Below are positions 1-12,400 of a DNA stretch of 64,000 bases, piece by piece. Positions within the stretch are counted from its first letter, which is position 1. Each line of letters starts with the position of its first letter. Source of the stretch: Anastatus disparis (taxonomy: Eukaryota > Arthropoda > Insecta > Hymenoptera > Eupelmidae). The notes under the pieces were generated by a model. It was not told the DNA's origin. It did not search any database and saw only the letters and a list, made by a program, of their open reading frames with translations. The stretch covers positions 9,486,001 through 9,550,000 of the forward strand of contig JAFFSR010000237.1 of NCBI GenBank assembly GCA_017163975.1, in the 5' to 3' direction. The position numbers and the translations under genes were made by a program.

Positions 1-3000
1 CGATTCGATATTAAATCGATGAAAAAAAAAATGTACCATTTAACCATTTAAACTCACAATAAAAGTTTTTTTAATTAATTGACATCACGATAAATTTAAT
101 TACATTGGCACAATAAAATAAGCAGCCTGATCTATCAAAATTAAAAAGTTTTCAGCGAACGGTTTCATTTTCATTATCGTATAATTCAGGTATAAATTTT
201 ATTAAAGTTACCAATCTGTCGCGTTATTTCCAGCTCATAATTATTCAAAATTAATTGTATTAATGCAAAACAGGCAATCATAACGTTAAATTAAATTTTC
301 ACTCTATATGCATATCATTATAAACATGGAAAAATAAATTCAATATATATTTTCCTTATTTACAATGATAAATTATATTTTCTTTTCAATTTATCGCTAC
401 ATTTAATCATAGAAAAAAAAAGAAAACAATAGTACAGACGAAAAAAAAGCCATTAACTCTCGAAAATAATTCACTTATCAATTTTCGCCAACGATATACC
501 ATCACCACCTACATAACACCGATACATAACACTTTCAAGGACTAGAGCCATTTCTCTCTTTCTCTTTCGTCTTTCATCACTTTCTCTCTCGCTCTATGTT
601 ACTGATATAATTTACGGTTTGGTCGATCGATTGATTCGCACACCGTGAAAAGCTTGCTACTATAATTCCCTCTCTCGCTCTTCTTCTCTCTGAAACGGTG
701 AAAATTGACTAATCAGCAAATCTCACGTATATATATATATATATTGGATACATCGATTCCTAATAAATTGCGCAGCTAAACTGTAACACAAGCTAGTTGA
801 AAGCTCGTGTATGGGCAAATTAATTGTCAATAATTAGCTTTTAGTTAAGAGAGAGAGAGGATGCCGGGACAATTTATGATTCCCGTTGCGAGAGGAGAAA
901 AAAAAAAGAAATAGAGAAGATTAATCGAGCACGCCGATGTAATTGACGCACTTTTTTTTCGCATCATGGCCGTCTGCAAATATAAATGATTTAATAACTT
1001 TTATTATTGGACGGCTAAAAAAATAACATTGTTTTTTTTTGTCTTTGGTAATTCAACGGGAAAATTGACATTTATATTAACTTGATTTGTGTCTGCGTAT
1101 ACTAGACGAATATTAATTCTAGCGATATATTGCAAAATCTTATACAATATTATTGAATATTTTTGTTGTTTTAGCTTACTTTTAGTGAAGACTTCTCGAA
1201 AGCACTTAAAAAACTTGATCAGTAGTTCTAAAAATAAATAACAATTGAAAATTACTTTCACTGATAAAAAGAATTTTTAGTTAATACTTTATAAACAATC
1301 CAGCATCAAATCGTAAAAAAAAAATAAGGAATTCCAGCTAACTTAATAAGCACTTACAACAATTCCAACTAATAAAAACTTTGACTTAATAAATCAGAAA
1401 AGTTGACGTTTTATGAAAAAAAAAAACTTTTTCTTCTCCTACCGCGTATAATTAATCGAATAAAGCTTATCACGATTACAAAGCCACTCAGCATGACAAA
1501 AGAAAAGAAAGGTAACAAATAAAAAAAAAAGGGAGGCGATTATATTTCTCTTCTTTCCTTAAATATCATTTTTTTTTTCATTCAAACTCCTTTTTAAAAA
1601 GCGGGACTAATTTTAAAAGGATAATTAATTCATTTTAACTTTTTTTCTTTTAATAAATGAAAAGGAAGAGAAAAAAATTAGAAAAGTTACATTACATGGC
1701 TACATATTAAAAGCTTATGGGATGATAAACACATCGATGATCTTTGATATTACTATGCAAAAAGATATCCCTGTACGCATGCCTTTTCCATGTAAATTAG
1801 ATTCATTGTAGTCTAGAGTGAAGAGCGAATCATAAAATGACCGATGAGCGTATATACGTATACCGAGAGAGCATAGATTGATTAATGCACTTGTCATATA
1901 TACACTCCGGTGATTTGCAAGGCTTTCAATCTAATTAAGTTCATGATGTATGGTTATAACCATAGACTTTAGATGCAAAAAAAAAAATTTTTTTTCTATA
2001 AGTTGGATTAGTTTAATATTTTAATATTGGTTATTTTGCAGATCGTTTTTTTTAAGATTCATGAAAGAAACACATTTTATGAACAATATAAAAAAAAATT
2101 TTCTCAATATGGTCTTAAATTAACTGCAAATAAAATTTACTAAAATTTCATGAAATTATGCTAAGCAGTTTTAAAGTTATAATAATTTTTTAAAAAGAAG
2201 TTTTACGTTAAATTGGCGTTAGAAATTAAAAAAGAAAAAAAAGTCATTTTCAAATATTTATAAATCGAGCTAAAACAAAGATGCATATAAAACTGCTATC
2301 ATTTCATCAAAAAAAAAAAAAAAAAAAGCTATCAGTATTTAGATCAAAATGGATCAATCCGTTTTCAAAATATACACCGCTATCTATACGTATACACATT
2401 CAAACTCAAACATATACTCGTGCATACGCTTTGATATGAAAATTTTTTTAAAATAACGTGTTGTAATTCATAATTATTTAAAAAATGCTTGCACTACGAC
2501 ATTTTTAACGAAAACATTTTTTCATTATTACAAAATTTCCTTTGTGAGAAACTTGAAATCATGTTAAGAATTTCTATATATTTTATTCTTAAATAGTTTA
2601 TAAAAAAAAATATAAGAAAATAAGTCAAAAACGCAATTTCTTTTTGAAGTTAAGAAGAAATTTAATTAAGGTTTTCAAGTTTATTAAAAAATTACATACG
2701 TATAGCTAGCACTAATTTATATAATAAGTCTTATGACTTGTACTTTGTTGTAATAACTTTTTAAATAAACTTTTACCTAGTTTTAAAAAAAAAGGAATTT
2801 TACGTAAAATTAATTAAAAACCACTGAGAAGGACAGATTAAAAAAAATATATTAAAAGATTTTAAAAATCACGGAAAAGTTAATAATAACATTAATCAAT
2901 TAACCTGTCCATTAAAAATTAGAATTTAAAAAAAAGAATTATGTAGCTATTAATTTATAGTATTTTTTTTTACTATTTTAATCGCCTAATATAAATTATT

Positions 3001-3214
3001 AAATATTAAGGTTTGATTAATGGCAATATATAATATTATTAAATATTTCTATTAATTAAAACCTTAATAATAAACTAATAAAGAAAGTGCACTACCGAAT
3101 TTTCTTTGAACTTGTAAAATAATTGTTTGAAAAGCCAAACATTCACTTCCAACTTGTAATCCAACTATTGAAAAATCCCTTACCAATCATAAACGTAAAA
3201 TTTGATTGTTACAG
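1..3214. other. Upstream flank / probable intron of the RGK GTPase gene
   Basis: No exon could be supported here. The segment ends in a splice acceptor (acag at 3211-3214) for the first visible RGK exon, so at least its right part is intron. It is AT-rich, with A and T homopolymer runs, a pyrimidine-rich CT stretch around 549-600 and a short TA run near 729-744. The P-loop (G1) exon expected for a Ras-like GTPase was looked for and not found, so it probably lies left of the window. Confidence 0.5.
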
Positions 3215-4854
3215 GTCGAATCATTCTGTTCCACCTACAATCCAGACGTGTACGTGGTAGTATACTCCGTGGTGGATAGGCGAAGTTTTAAGTTCGCCGA
3301 GGAAACATTAGTACATCTTTGGAATAGCGACTATATGGCAGGACATGGGGTTATACTTGTAGGTAACAAGGCTGACCTCGAACGCAAACGCGAAGTTCCG
3401 ACTACGTGTGAGTATAACGTCCTTTATATTTTCTAGCTTGAGAAGATAAAAAAAGTTGCTTTAAGCTGAAGGACATGTAGGAAATTACAAAGGAAAAAAA
3501 TTTTGGTTTCCGCCTTTTTACAATTTTTATTGGACGATTCTTTTTCACGATTCTTCAATTCAAGTTTTATTAAATGTTAATCTAAAAAAATTTTTCATTT
3601 TAAAAATAATTAGCTTTTAAATCGTGAATTCGCAATGTCTTTTTTAAAATTAATAGAATTTGAAATTTTCAATTTAAAAATAAATTCTTTTTTTACCAAA
3701 ATTAAATCATAGTAATAAAAGTAATGATATTTAATTAAAAATGTGACAATCCAGAACAGCAAAATATCAGGATTTTTCTTTACCCAATTTGATCGTTGAA
3801 ATTTTCAACTCAGGAAAGCTTTAACGCCGTATACCGACGGTAATGTGTCGGATAAAGTTTCGAGTTTTGAAGTGTTATGTAGCGTTATTAAAGTCAGAGT
3901 CACAAGGAAACTGCTTGAACGAGCTAATTCACAGATTTTACGGTGACTCTCCGATTAATTGGGTTATTCGTGTATTTACGCAGAAAGAAGTTTGAGCTGC
4001 GAGAATTAAGTTTAGCTCATTTATTTGAATGGCGTTAAACAGCTGAAATTAGCTCGATTCGTTTAAATAAGAAATAAATTTAAATGATCAAATTGGATTT
4101 CACGATTTAATTATAATTGTAAAAATAGAATTTTTATACTTTGAATTTAAAGATTTTATAAAATGTAAAATTAATTTTAACAATTATTACATTCGTTGTA
4201 AAAATGAATAATGTAAATTACAAGGAATCAGTAGAAAAGGAATAAGCTTGGTCAGACCACTAAATTTTACAAATACGAACAATTTTAATATAGAAGTGAA
4301 AAAAATTCTTTTTTTAATGTAAAAAATCCTTTGATAAGAACGAATAAAATTTAAATTACTGGTTAGAGTAAAAAAATAAAGCCTTTAAATAAAACGAAAT
4401 TCATTAATGTATAAAAGAAGCGGATTAAACGATTAACTGGTATATACCCCATATATACACGTGCGTCGTTTAAAAGTTTTTTTTTCTCGTTAACTGACAG
4501 ATACAATTTATATTTTGTAAAATAAAAAATTTCAGTTTAATTAATTACAAAAAAGATAATTTTCTCTTTTTAAAAATAATTTACAATAATTACTTATGTT
4601 TATTGATTGCATGTACAGTGGGCCGGCGATTAGCGAGCGGTTGTGGCTGTAAATTTATCGAGACATCATCAGGCTTGGCCCATCACGTCGATGAATTATT
4701 AGTTGGTATACTTGCTCAGATAAAACTTAATCCACAAAGGGATCGGGACCAAGCATCAAGGAGAAGGCGCAGTAAACATCGTCGAAAAATACTTAAACAT
4801 TTACTTGGCTTTAAAAGGAAAACTAGATCATGCGAAAATCTCTTTGTAATTTGA
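3215..4854 (+). CDS. RGK-family (Rad/Rem/Gem-like) small GTPase, C-terminal two exons (5' partial)
   Basis: Two exons, 3215-3407 and 4619-4854, join in frame (phase 1, gtgagt donor, acag acceptor) and end at a tga. The first carries the Ras-like stretch YNPDVYVVVYSVVDRRSF and the G4 motif VGNKADL; the second opens with GRRLASGCGCKFIETSSGL, which holds the G5 motif ETSS. After the G domain comes an Arg/Lys-rich tail (RRRRSKHRRK) ending SCENLFVI. A basic tail plus a short conserved Cys-containing end without a prenylation box is typical of RGK proteins. Known RGK proteins inhibit voltage-gated calcium channels through their beta subunits and act at the plasma membrane; that role is inferred for this gene. 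The P-loop and switch regions are not in the window, so nucleotide binding cannot be judged. Fly Rgk1/2/3 are the expected relatives; I cannot say which. Confidence 0.85.
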
Positions 4855-7100
4855 GAGATACATTTTACTTGTTTTATATTTTCTTATTTTTTATTGTTAT
4901 TTATTTGTTTTAGAATTAGTTGTACGTTGATTTTTTTCTATAAGAGTAGGAGTGCCTTAGCTTTGTGAGTTTTTTAAAGCTCTTAATTAGTATTGTATAT
5001 TATCGTTTGTTTTAATTGTATATTTCAATATTAACAAATCAAATATCTTATTTAAAATATTTTCATGAAAAAATATTAATTAATTTTTCAAACGATTTTT
5101 TTTTCAATATAAATATCTATCAGAATTTTGCTAAGCTAAAAAATTTCAATAATCTCATGAAAAATATAATACAATACATATAAAAAGAATATTAAAAAAC
5201 GCTCACTCTCGTGTACGTGAAAAATCGATATTCGTATTTCTCTTTTTCACTTTAAAACATAATAAAATATTCGTCAAGTCTTCAAAATTTTTCTATACAC
5301 TTGACAGTATACGAAGGCTAAGGTACTCTTGTACCTTTCTTTTTCTACTACTCTTACTTTTTTCCCCTTTTTATTATTATTTCACCTTCCTTCTTAGCAT
5401 GGCAATGCGTACACTTTTCTAGTCAAGAACCCCTTTTTTTCTCTCGAGTGTTTTTGAAAACGAGAAAAAAATAAATAGGTAGATAGATAGGCATAAATAT
5501 AAAGAGGGAGGGATTGAATTTTTACGTTTTGGACAGGTAGATGACGGAGTGGTACCATAACTAAAGTTACTTTTTTTCGAGTCTACGTATGTGTGCGAGT
5601 GTGTATTTTTCTTATTTCGTTCTTTTTACTTTTTTTTAAAGGGGCGTAGGAGAGATGAATTATTAACTTGGGTTATTCTTTTGAAGTTAGCTTGTAAAAG
5701 ATGTTTCTTATTTTTTTTTCTTGCTTTTGTACATCTTTTTTTTAATTTATTATATTCATACCTATAGCTTGTTTGAAAAAACTTAAGTTATTCTATTATA
5801 TCGTAAAATATTCATTTATTCGGTTGATCCGAATAAAAAATTTCATTTTACACTGAATATTTACCTTTTGATTTTTCAAAAATGGGATGAATTTTATACA
5901 TAATACTAGATCTATATACAAAATTACCAAATTATTGTTCATTCAGCTTTTACGTACGGATATAAGATGCCTATTGATTGATTGAATGAAAAATCGATTA
6001 TTCCGTTTATATAATAATAACAAAAAGAATTATTGTATCATAGGATTTTTCGATGCTAGATAAGATATTGCTTAATAATATTAACTTTAAAAAAAAAATG
6101 TATCCCGTACGAAAATAGAAGAAAATTTAAAAAAAAAAAAAAAGAATAATTCTAGTACTGAATTATCAAAGCGTGCGAGCTAAATTAGTGAATTCGTTTA
6201 CACTTATACTATTAAAAAAATATCGTTAGTCATTGATAATTAAATGTGTGATTTTTACAATGTGAAAAAGAAATGTTATATATTTATATAGCGCGTGTTG
6301 CGTAGCAAAGGTAAATTAATTTATTCGAAGCGGCCAAATGAAACCGAGAATCGGTATACTATTGTTTTATACAAAATGAAAAGTGTTTAGTCGCATGTAT
6401 TTTAGCCAACGATTGAAAATCGATGATTATTTATTGTATGTAAACGTTAGAATAATTTTACGATTATATGAAACTAGTTAAGTTTATAATTTCATTTTTT
6501 GTATATGAATAAATTTTCAAACACAATCAATGGAACATTGTAGCTTTTTTAAGTGAAATTATGAAATATAATTTCATTTAATTTTGTGTTTCCAGTACAT
6601 AGTGTCCAATGTACCAAAAATTCAAAAAACAAAATAATGGAGAAATAGTACTGGCCCATTAGTAAAAAAGAAAAATTAAAAAACAGAAATTTCGTACGGG
6701 AAAAAGCGCCTGAAAAAGCGCGTTTTAATTGCTCGGTTCGTTTTATTGATCGTTTCCTTCGAGAATAGAATAAGCGAAGCAACGAAAAAAACTATTACAA
6801 ATTTTCCTTCCTCCTCTTTAAAAACTCGAGTAGTTATATACACGTAAAGTGCATTCCAAAGGTCAAGCTAAAAAGTGAACAAACACATACATTTTTCGTG
6901 CTAAATTTTTCGATTGATTGGTACGTAAACCTTTTTGTGTGATAAGTAAACCTTTTGCTTGAATTTCGGTGTACCAAGCAATTAATTTGTATTTTTAGTC
7001 AAAATTATAATGTGAATTTAAAATATTGAATATCATAAGAGCAACTATTTGTTTTTGAATAAATCATTTATAAATACAAAAGAAAAAAGAAACAGCTATT
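4855..7100. other. RGK 3' UTR and AT-rich flank, no gene seen
   Basis: Begins right after the RGK stop. The 3' UTR is probably within the first one to two kilobases, but with many A/T-rich hexamers I cannot choose a cleavage site. Open frames are short and of low complexity. No second gene is supported. Confidence 0.4.
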
Positions 7101-10100
7101 TTTAATCTCTATAGAATAAAAAATTCAATCGCTTTTTGCGAGAGCGAGCTTTTATTCCACGCTATACCGTTGATAAAAAAAAAGCGAGCCAAACTACTCA
7201 ATTTTCCTTTCAAAAAGTTACCACATGAAAAGGTTTACGAATATGGGAATAAAAAAAAAAAGAGAGCGCATAGGTAGACACACACAGCATCCGCGTACAA
7301 AATTTTCCCCGACTTTCCTCGAGAAGGTGTACACGCATACGCGTATATACACACACGGAGAAAACGAGCACGCGCGCATTTGCACCGTTCGATCGATCTT
7401 CGTCTCTGAAACGTAGCTTACGCGTTTAGCCTTAATTTATAGCTCTCTATCTTTCTCGTTCTCTCTTGGTTTATTTGGTTGCACGTTAAAGCTACGTAAG
7501 TATACCTGTGTATAAAGCGCGAGTTCTCATAGAATTTTCTTTATTCTTCCGCATCGGGTTACTTAATCCTTGATTATATATTATATTATAATGGATATTA
7601 CAAAGAGGTTCTCTGAGTTAATTTTGAAAAAACAAAAGGAATAGGATGGAATTAATTTTCGTATAATAGGAGCTTATTGTTGAGTATCGGATGCAATTTC
7701 GGAAGAGAAAGGGAACGTAGACAGATACGTATTGAAGGTATTATTTGAAAATTAAATGCTACAGTCTTATGTAATCTCTTCTTTATTTATTTTATGGTGA
7801 TATTTTTTTGAATTTATGAAAAATTAGATTTTGGTACAGATAAATTTGATGATTTAGGTTCGCGATATTCTTATTTAGTAAATAATATACGTGTAAATTA
7901 GAAGTAATTCAAGTTTCAGTAGTAATTACGCTCTATTTGAATTATTAATTGTCTGGCATAATTTTGAGTTGAACTACTTAAAACTTTGAAAAGTTATGTA
8001 TACCAAAGCTAGACTTTATTAAAAAGTTGAAAAAATTTTTTTCTTTTTCTTTTTTACTTTTTAACGAATTGTAAAAATTTTTAGAAACTATAATCCTTAA
8101 CGTTTGATAAAAAAAATTACTATTTCATAGGTTTTCCATAATCTATACTCAAATTGAATATGAGGACCGTATCGATGCTCTTACAGATACTGAATTAACA
8201 GATAATGATTGAAAACGAAAAAAAAAACTATGTTCAATTAGTCACTAGAAGAAAAAAAAAAATAGAACAATAAGTGGGTACGACTAAGGCCACGAAAAAA
8301 ATTGGTCATTAAAAGAGAAAAAAAAAAAGTAAACCAAAAAACTAGTTAACGTAAGTGTAATTGTAAATAATAAAAGGAACTTTATTAATCTTGCTAAAAA
8401 ATATATGGTATTTATGTACTGACTAATGCATATAATATCAAGCGACAGTCTTAGCCGTATTTTTCTAGCTCTTAAGTAAGTTTAATGTTACACAAAATTT
8501 TGTAACTCATTCCAATACATAAAAAAATGAAACAAAAAAATAAGAATTTAAAAATTTCTTAAAAAATACCTAATATATTCTCGTACCCCACTTTTCTTAT
8601 TATATAGCGTATACGTATGAAGAAAAAAAAACATATACATACATTGTAAATATAGAAACATCCTTCCCGTTTATAACCATCGATCTTATATGTTTGTTCT
8701 CTTTTATTTTTTTTTTGACAAACTCTAAAACGTAATATCCGAGGAGAAAATAGATGTGTCACGTGCAGTTTTGTCACCTTTTTACTTCGATGTGTGTGTA
8801 AAAAAAAATAAAAGAAAAAAATATATAATAATAATAATAATAAAATAACAAGCGCCTCCCGATCGAAGACACTTTAAAACCTCCCCAGCGGCCCGCGAGG
8901 CATGTGTGCGGGGATTGTACATATATATATGTGTTCTACATTTTCTCTCTTCTCGCATGCAAGTAAATGGGCTTTCCGCGCCGATTTTGAAATTTTTTCC
9001 CTCTCTTAGTCGCGCGCGTGATAAACACAATGCCTAAAGGCGTCTTGGCTTACAAACAAGCGTATATTAACAACATAACCTCAATTTTAAACTTTTCTTT
9101 TTTTAATAATCGACGATTAAATACATATTTTTCAGGCTTACTTGAGTTTCAGTATCTTAATCTTGTAATTTTAATTGTATTGTATTAATAAAGAAATGAA
9201 TTTATGATATTGGGTCCACGTTGATGAGAAAATTATTGTATAATTATATGATAACGATTATAGCAACCTTATGAAATTCATATGTATATTCGAAGCTTTT
9301 CAAGGGTACATTCTATTTTTAAACCATTAAAATCAATTCTAAAAAAAAATATACATATAATATATATTTATATTTAAGGTTGGAAGAGCGAATTTATCAG
9401 GTTAACTATGCTTTTGAAAAAAAAAAAAACTTAATTGAACACCTGTAAAGTATACATTGTAAATGAGTTTAAGTACCAGTATAATAAAAAAGAATTTTTC
9501 ATTAAAAGAAAACAAGTGAATTAATAAAATGCTATTCATTAAATTACATCGATCTCTTTTCATTCCCCAAACTTCCTTTTTATTTTGCAAGCTATTATGG
9601 TAAGATTTGTTTTTGTGCATGAAATATTTTTAATTAAAATAATTATTAGTTCAAAATTGTCGATAAATTTTAAATAAAACTAGGAATTTTTTTTAATCAA
9701 GGCTAACACGAGCCACTTGTATTATTTGTTTTATGCTTTTAATTTTACCGAGAACATTATCAAAGAAACTGTCATATTCGACGAATAATGGGTGTGAAAT
9801 TTCGTGCAAGCACACACAAGGTTCTCCGGTTTCTATCAATGATTCGAGCTTGGCTTTGTAATCTAAATAGCTTGTAGTTTTTAGTTTGAAAAAATTTCAC
9901 TCGAAATATACTTTGATAAATTGATATTTCGCATAATTATTGATATTTGTCAATATTAATAAATTCTAGTAAAAATATATAAATTATTTTTAAAATAATA
10001 AATTTTCAAATGAATTGCTTTTAATATAATTTTCAGATTTTGTTGAATTTCATCTTTTTTTTAAATAGAAACTTTTTAGATATTTTTTATAGTATCCTAA

Positions 10101-11278
10101 TTATAGACACCAGCAGCAATGATTCCAAGTTAAACGAGAGTTTAATCAAAGACACATCGAGCACACATACACATACAACACACCATGTGACCTTCGATTT
10201 TATTAAAAGTATTCGACCTCGTGTATCGGCTTGATTTTCACCCTGAAAATTTATTTCTCCCAGACAAGCCGAACGATATGCCCACGACCTTTTTCGTTAA
10301 TCATGTAAATTTTTTTAAGTCCGCGTTGCGCATACATTAAACTTGCACTTACAAGCCTGTACGTCGAGCTTCATGTGTCTATGTACAGTTTGAAGTTTGA
10401 GACTAAAGAAAAAAAGAATATCTGATGTTATCCCGTATATACATATATACACAGCGTCAAGCTGTCTGTCCAACGTCATCGTAATTCTCAAGTGTATTCT
10501 CTTTGTCGAAAGAAAAAAAATTCTCACGTATGTATACATATATATATATGAAATAGCCCAAGCCGACACTTGACCCGGCAGTGATGTCGGTCGTGATATC
10601 AACTCTCTCCGATCGCCAAAGAAACTTTATAAATGTAGGCTAAGAGAGGCGGAGAGAGAGCGAGCGAAAGAAAGAAAAGAGGAGGAAAAGCTGATTCACA
10701 GAAAACCTGTGAGTTTTTTTTTTTTTTTCTTGTATTTTTTTATCCCTTTTTTTTGGGGAAGCAAAGACTACGATGCTATCGAGGGTTATGAAATTGCTTT
10801 GTAAGGGGGAAACAAGAGGTTTTTTTTTTTTTTAAAGATATACGGACCAAGCAGTTTGACAAATTTTTTTCGAACAGGTTGAAACTTTTAAGGGTTGAGG
10901 GAAAATGATGCTTGAAAAATTTCAGTCGTATTAGGCTCTAATGTTGTCATCAAGGATTTTTTAATATAAATCTAGCCATTTGTCTTTTATTATTGATGAC
11001 CATGTAACTCACTATTCATGTACACTGATGATTATGTAAAATCCTCGTAAAGTCAAAGTTAAGTCCAAGCTGATTCCAAGTTAAGTTTGAGTTGTTTGAA
11101 TTATTAACCTTGAATCTAATTAAACGAGAATTCAATGATGGAATAAAATTTCAATTTTCCTCCTGTACAGGCTTACGCCAGACCTTTTCTCCCGTACAGC
11201 TTAAAAATTCATTGAAGCTAATACATTTTTAAATAAAAACTAATCTCATCAAAATTCTATTAAGATCGAGCCGCACTA

Positions 11279-11304
11279 TACGCACACCCAAACAGGTGTG
11301 CGTA
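11279..11304. repeat. Perfect 10-bp inverted repeat with 6-base loop
   Basis: The arms TACGCACACC (11279-11288) and GGTGTGCGTA (11295-11304) are exact reverse complements separated by CAAACA. It could be a DNA hairpin or a paired binding site. No function is known to me. Confidence 0.6.
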
Positions 11305-11344
11305 TCGACGTTATGTACGTTCTTATACGTTCGCTTTATAAGTT

Positions 11345-11361
11345 TAAACGCCGGGCGTTTA
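11345..11361. repeat. Perfect 8-bp inverted repeat with 1-base centre
   Basis: TAAACGCC (11345-11352), G, then GGCGTTTA (11354-11361). It is a tight GC-cored palindrome 40 bases from the previous inverted repeat and resembles a dimeric factor site more than a hairpin. Confidence 0.6.
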
Positions 11362-12400
11362 TTTATGCATTCAAAACTTCTTTTTTTTCGCTTAAGGAGA
11401 AACGAGAAGCAGAAGAGAAAAAAAAACTATAAGTACACCCTAATATTTACAAACGTGGAATTTACTTTTTAATTAAAGAAACAGAAAAAAAAATAGAAGG
11501 AAGAAAGAGGAAAAAGCTTACACGTTGCTGCAAATTGGTCGTACACAAGCTTTCAAATGTAAAGTAGGCTAAGAGACGCGCGCAGTAGAGAAAAAAAAAT
11601 ATATATGAAAGTGCATGCATATAAGAAGCAGCGAAGGTATATACGCGATAAAAAAGCGGTGCACAGAGAGTAAAAAGCCGTCCGAGAGATGAAATAAGTC
11701 GAGAATTTAAAAGGATCATCGTAATGGCGCAAAAAAGCTGGAGAAATACAAGAAAAGCTAAAAACTCTGTACAACTGAAAAACAAGAAGTGAAAAAGAAA
11801 AAAAAGAGAGAAACAGTAGAAAAGATAGAAAAAAAGCGGGCAAAGCGAAAAAAAAGAGGCCTTAATGAGAAGTTCTCCAAGTGGCTTCTACACCCTCTTT
11901 TTTTTTTTAAAAAAAAGAAGAAAAAAGACTTGCAAGCTCCGTAAACACGCGGGTATCTTCCTTTCTTTTCTTTCTAAGCATCCTTATTATTTTTTCTTCT
12001 TTTTTGTCAATAAATAACCGTATCGCGTCTTATCTACTTTTTAGATAAGTGTCACGGGCATGTGATAAAAAAATTCTTTTTTCTTTGCGTCTGATAACGT
12101 TGATAAGGTCAACGGAATAAAAAATGCGGTCGAGAGAGGAGCAGAACGTGAGTTGTGATTGTCAGTTTTTTTTTTCGAGAGAGAGAGGAAAAAAAAGCAT
12201 GTAAATGGAATATCATATGCAAAGTTATTGCGTTGTTTGTTTCTTTTGTATTTTCTTTTGAAGAAAAAGGGAGTTTACAAATAAGGAGGTTTATATTTAG
12301 GATACACTTGCTGTTGTGAAAAAGAGGATCGGAGATGCTGATTAAAAGTGAAGAGGGTGTTGAATGAATTCTTTTCCCGCTGCTCATTTTCTACCTCGAG

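Larger units (their letters stand above)
7101..12400. other. Intergenic or unresolved DNA with CpG-containing, repeat-rich patches
   Basis: No coding exon can be supported. Patches richer in CpG and CA/GT steps (about 7140-7440, 8850-9030 and 11560-11880) alternate with A/T tracts; such texture is common in insect promoters and 5' UTRs, but no gene start could be attached. Open frames on either strand (for example 10315-10602 and 11462-11843) are built from low-complexity codons. Two perfect short inverted repeats sit at 11279-11304 and 11345-11361 and are listed separately. Confidence 0.35.

Noticed and set aside
11462..11843. Two overlapping minus-strand hydrophobic frames of about 100 codons
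   Set aside because: They are Phe/Leu/Ser-rich because the + strand is A/G-rich; no start context, splice sites or family resemblance.
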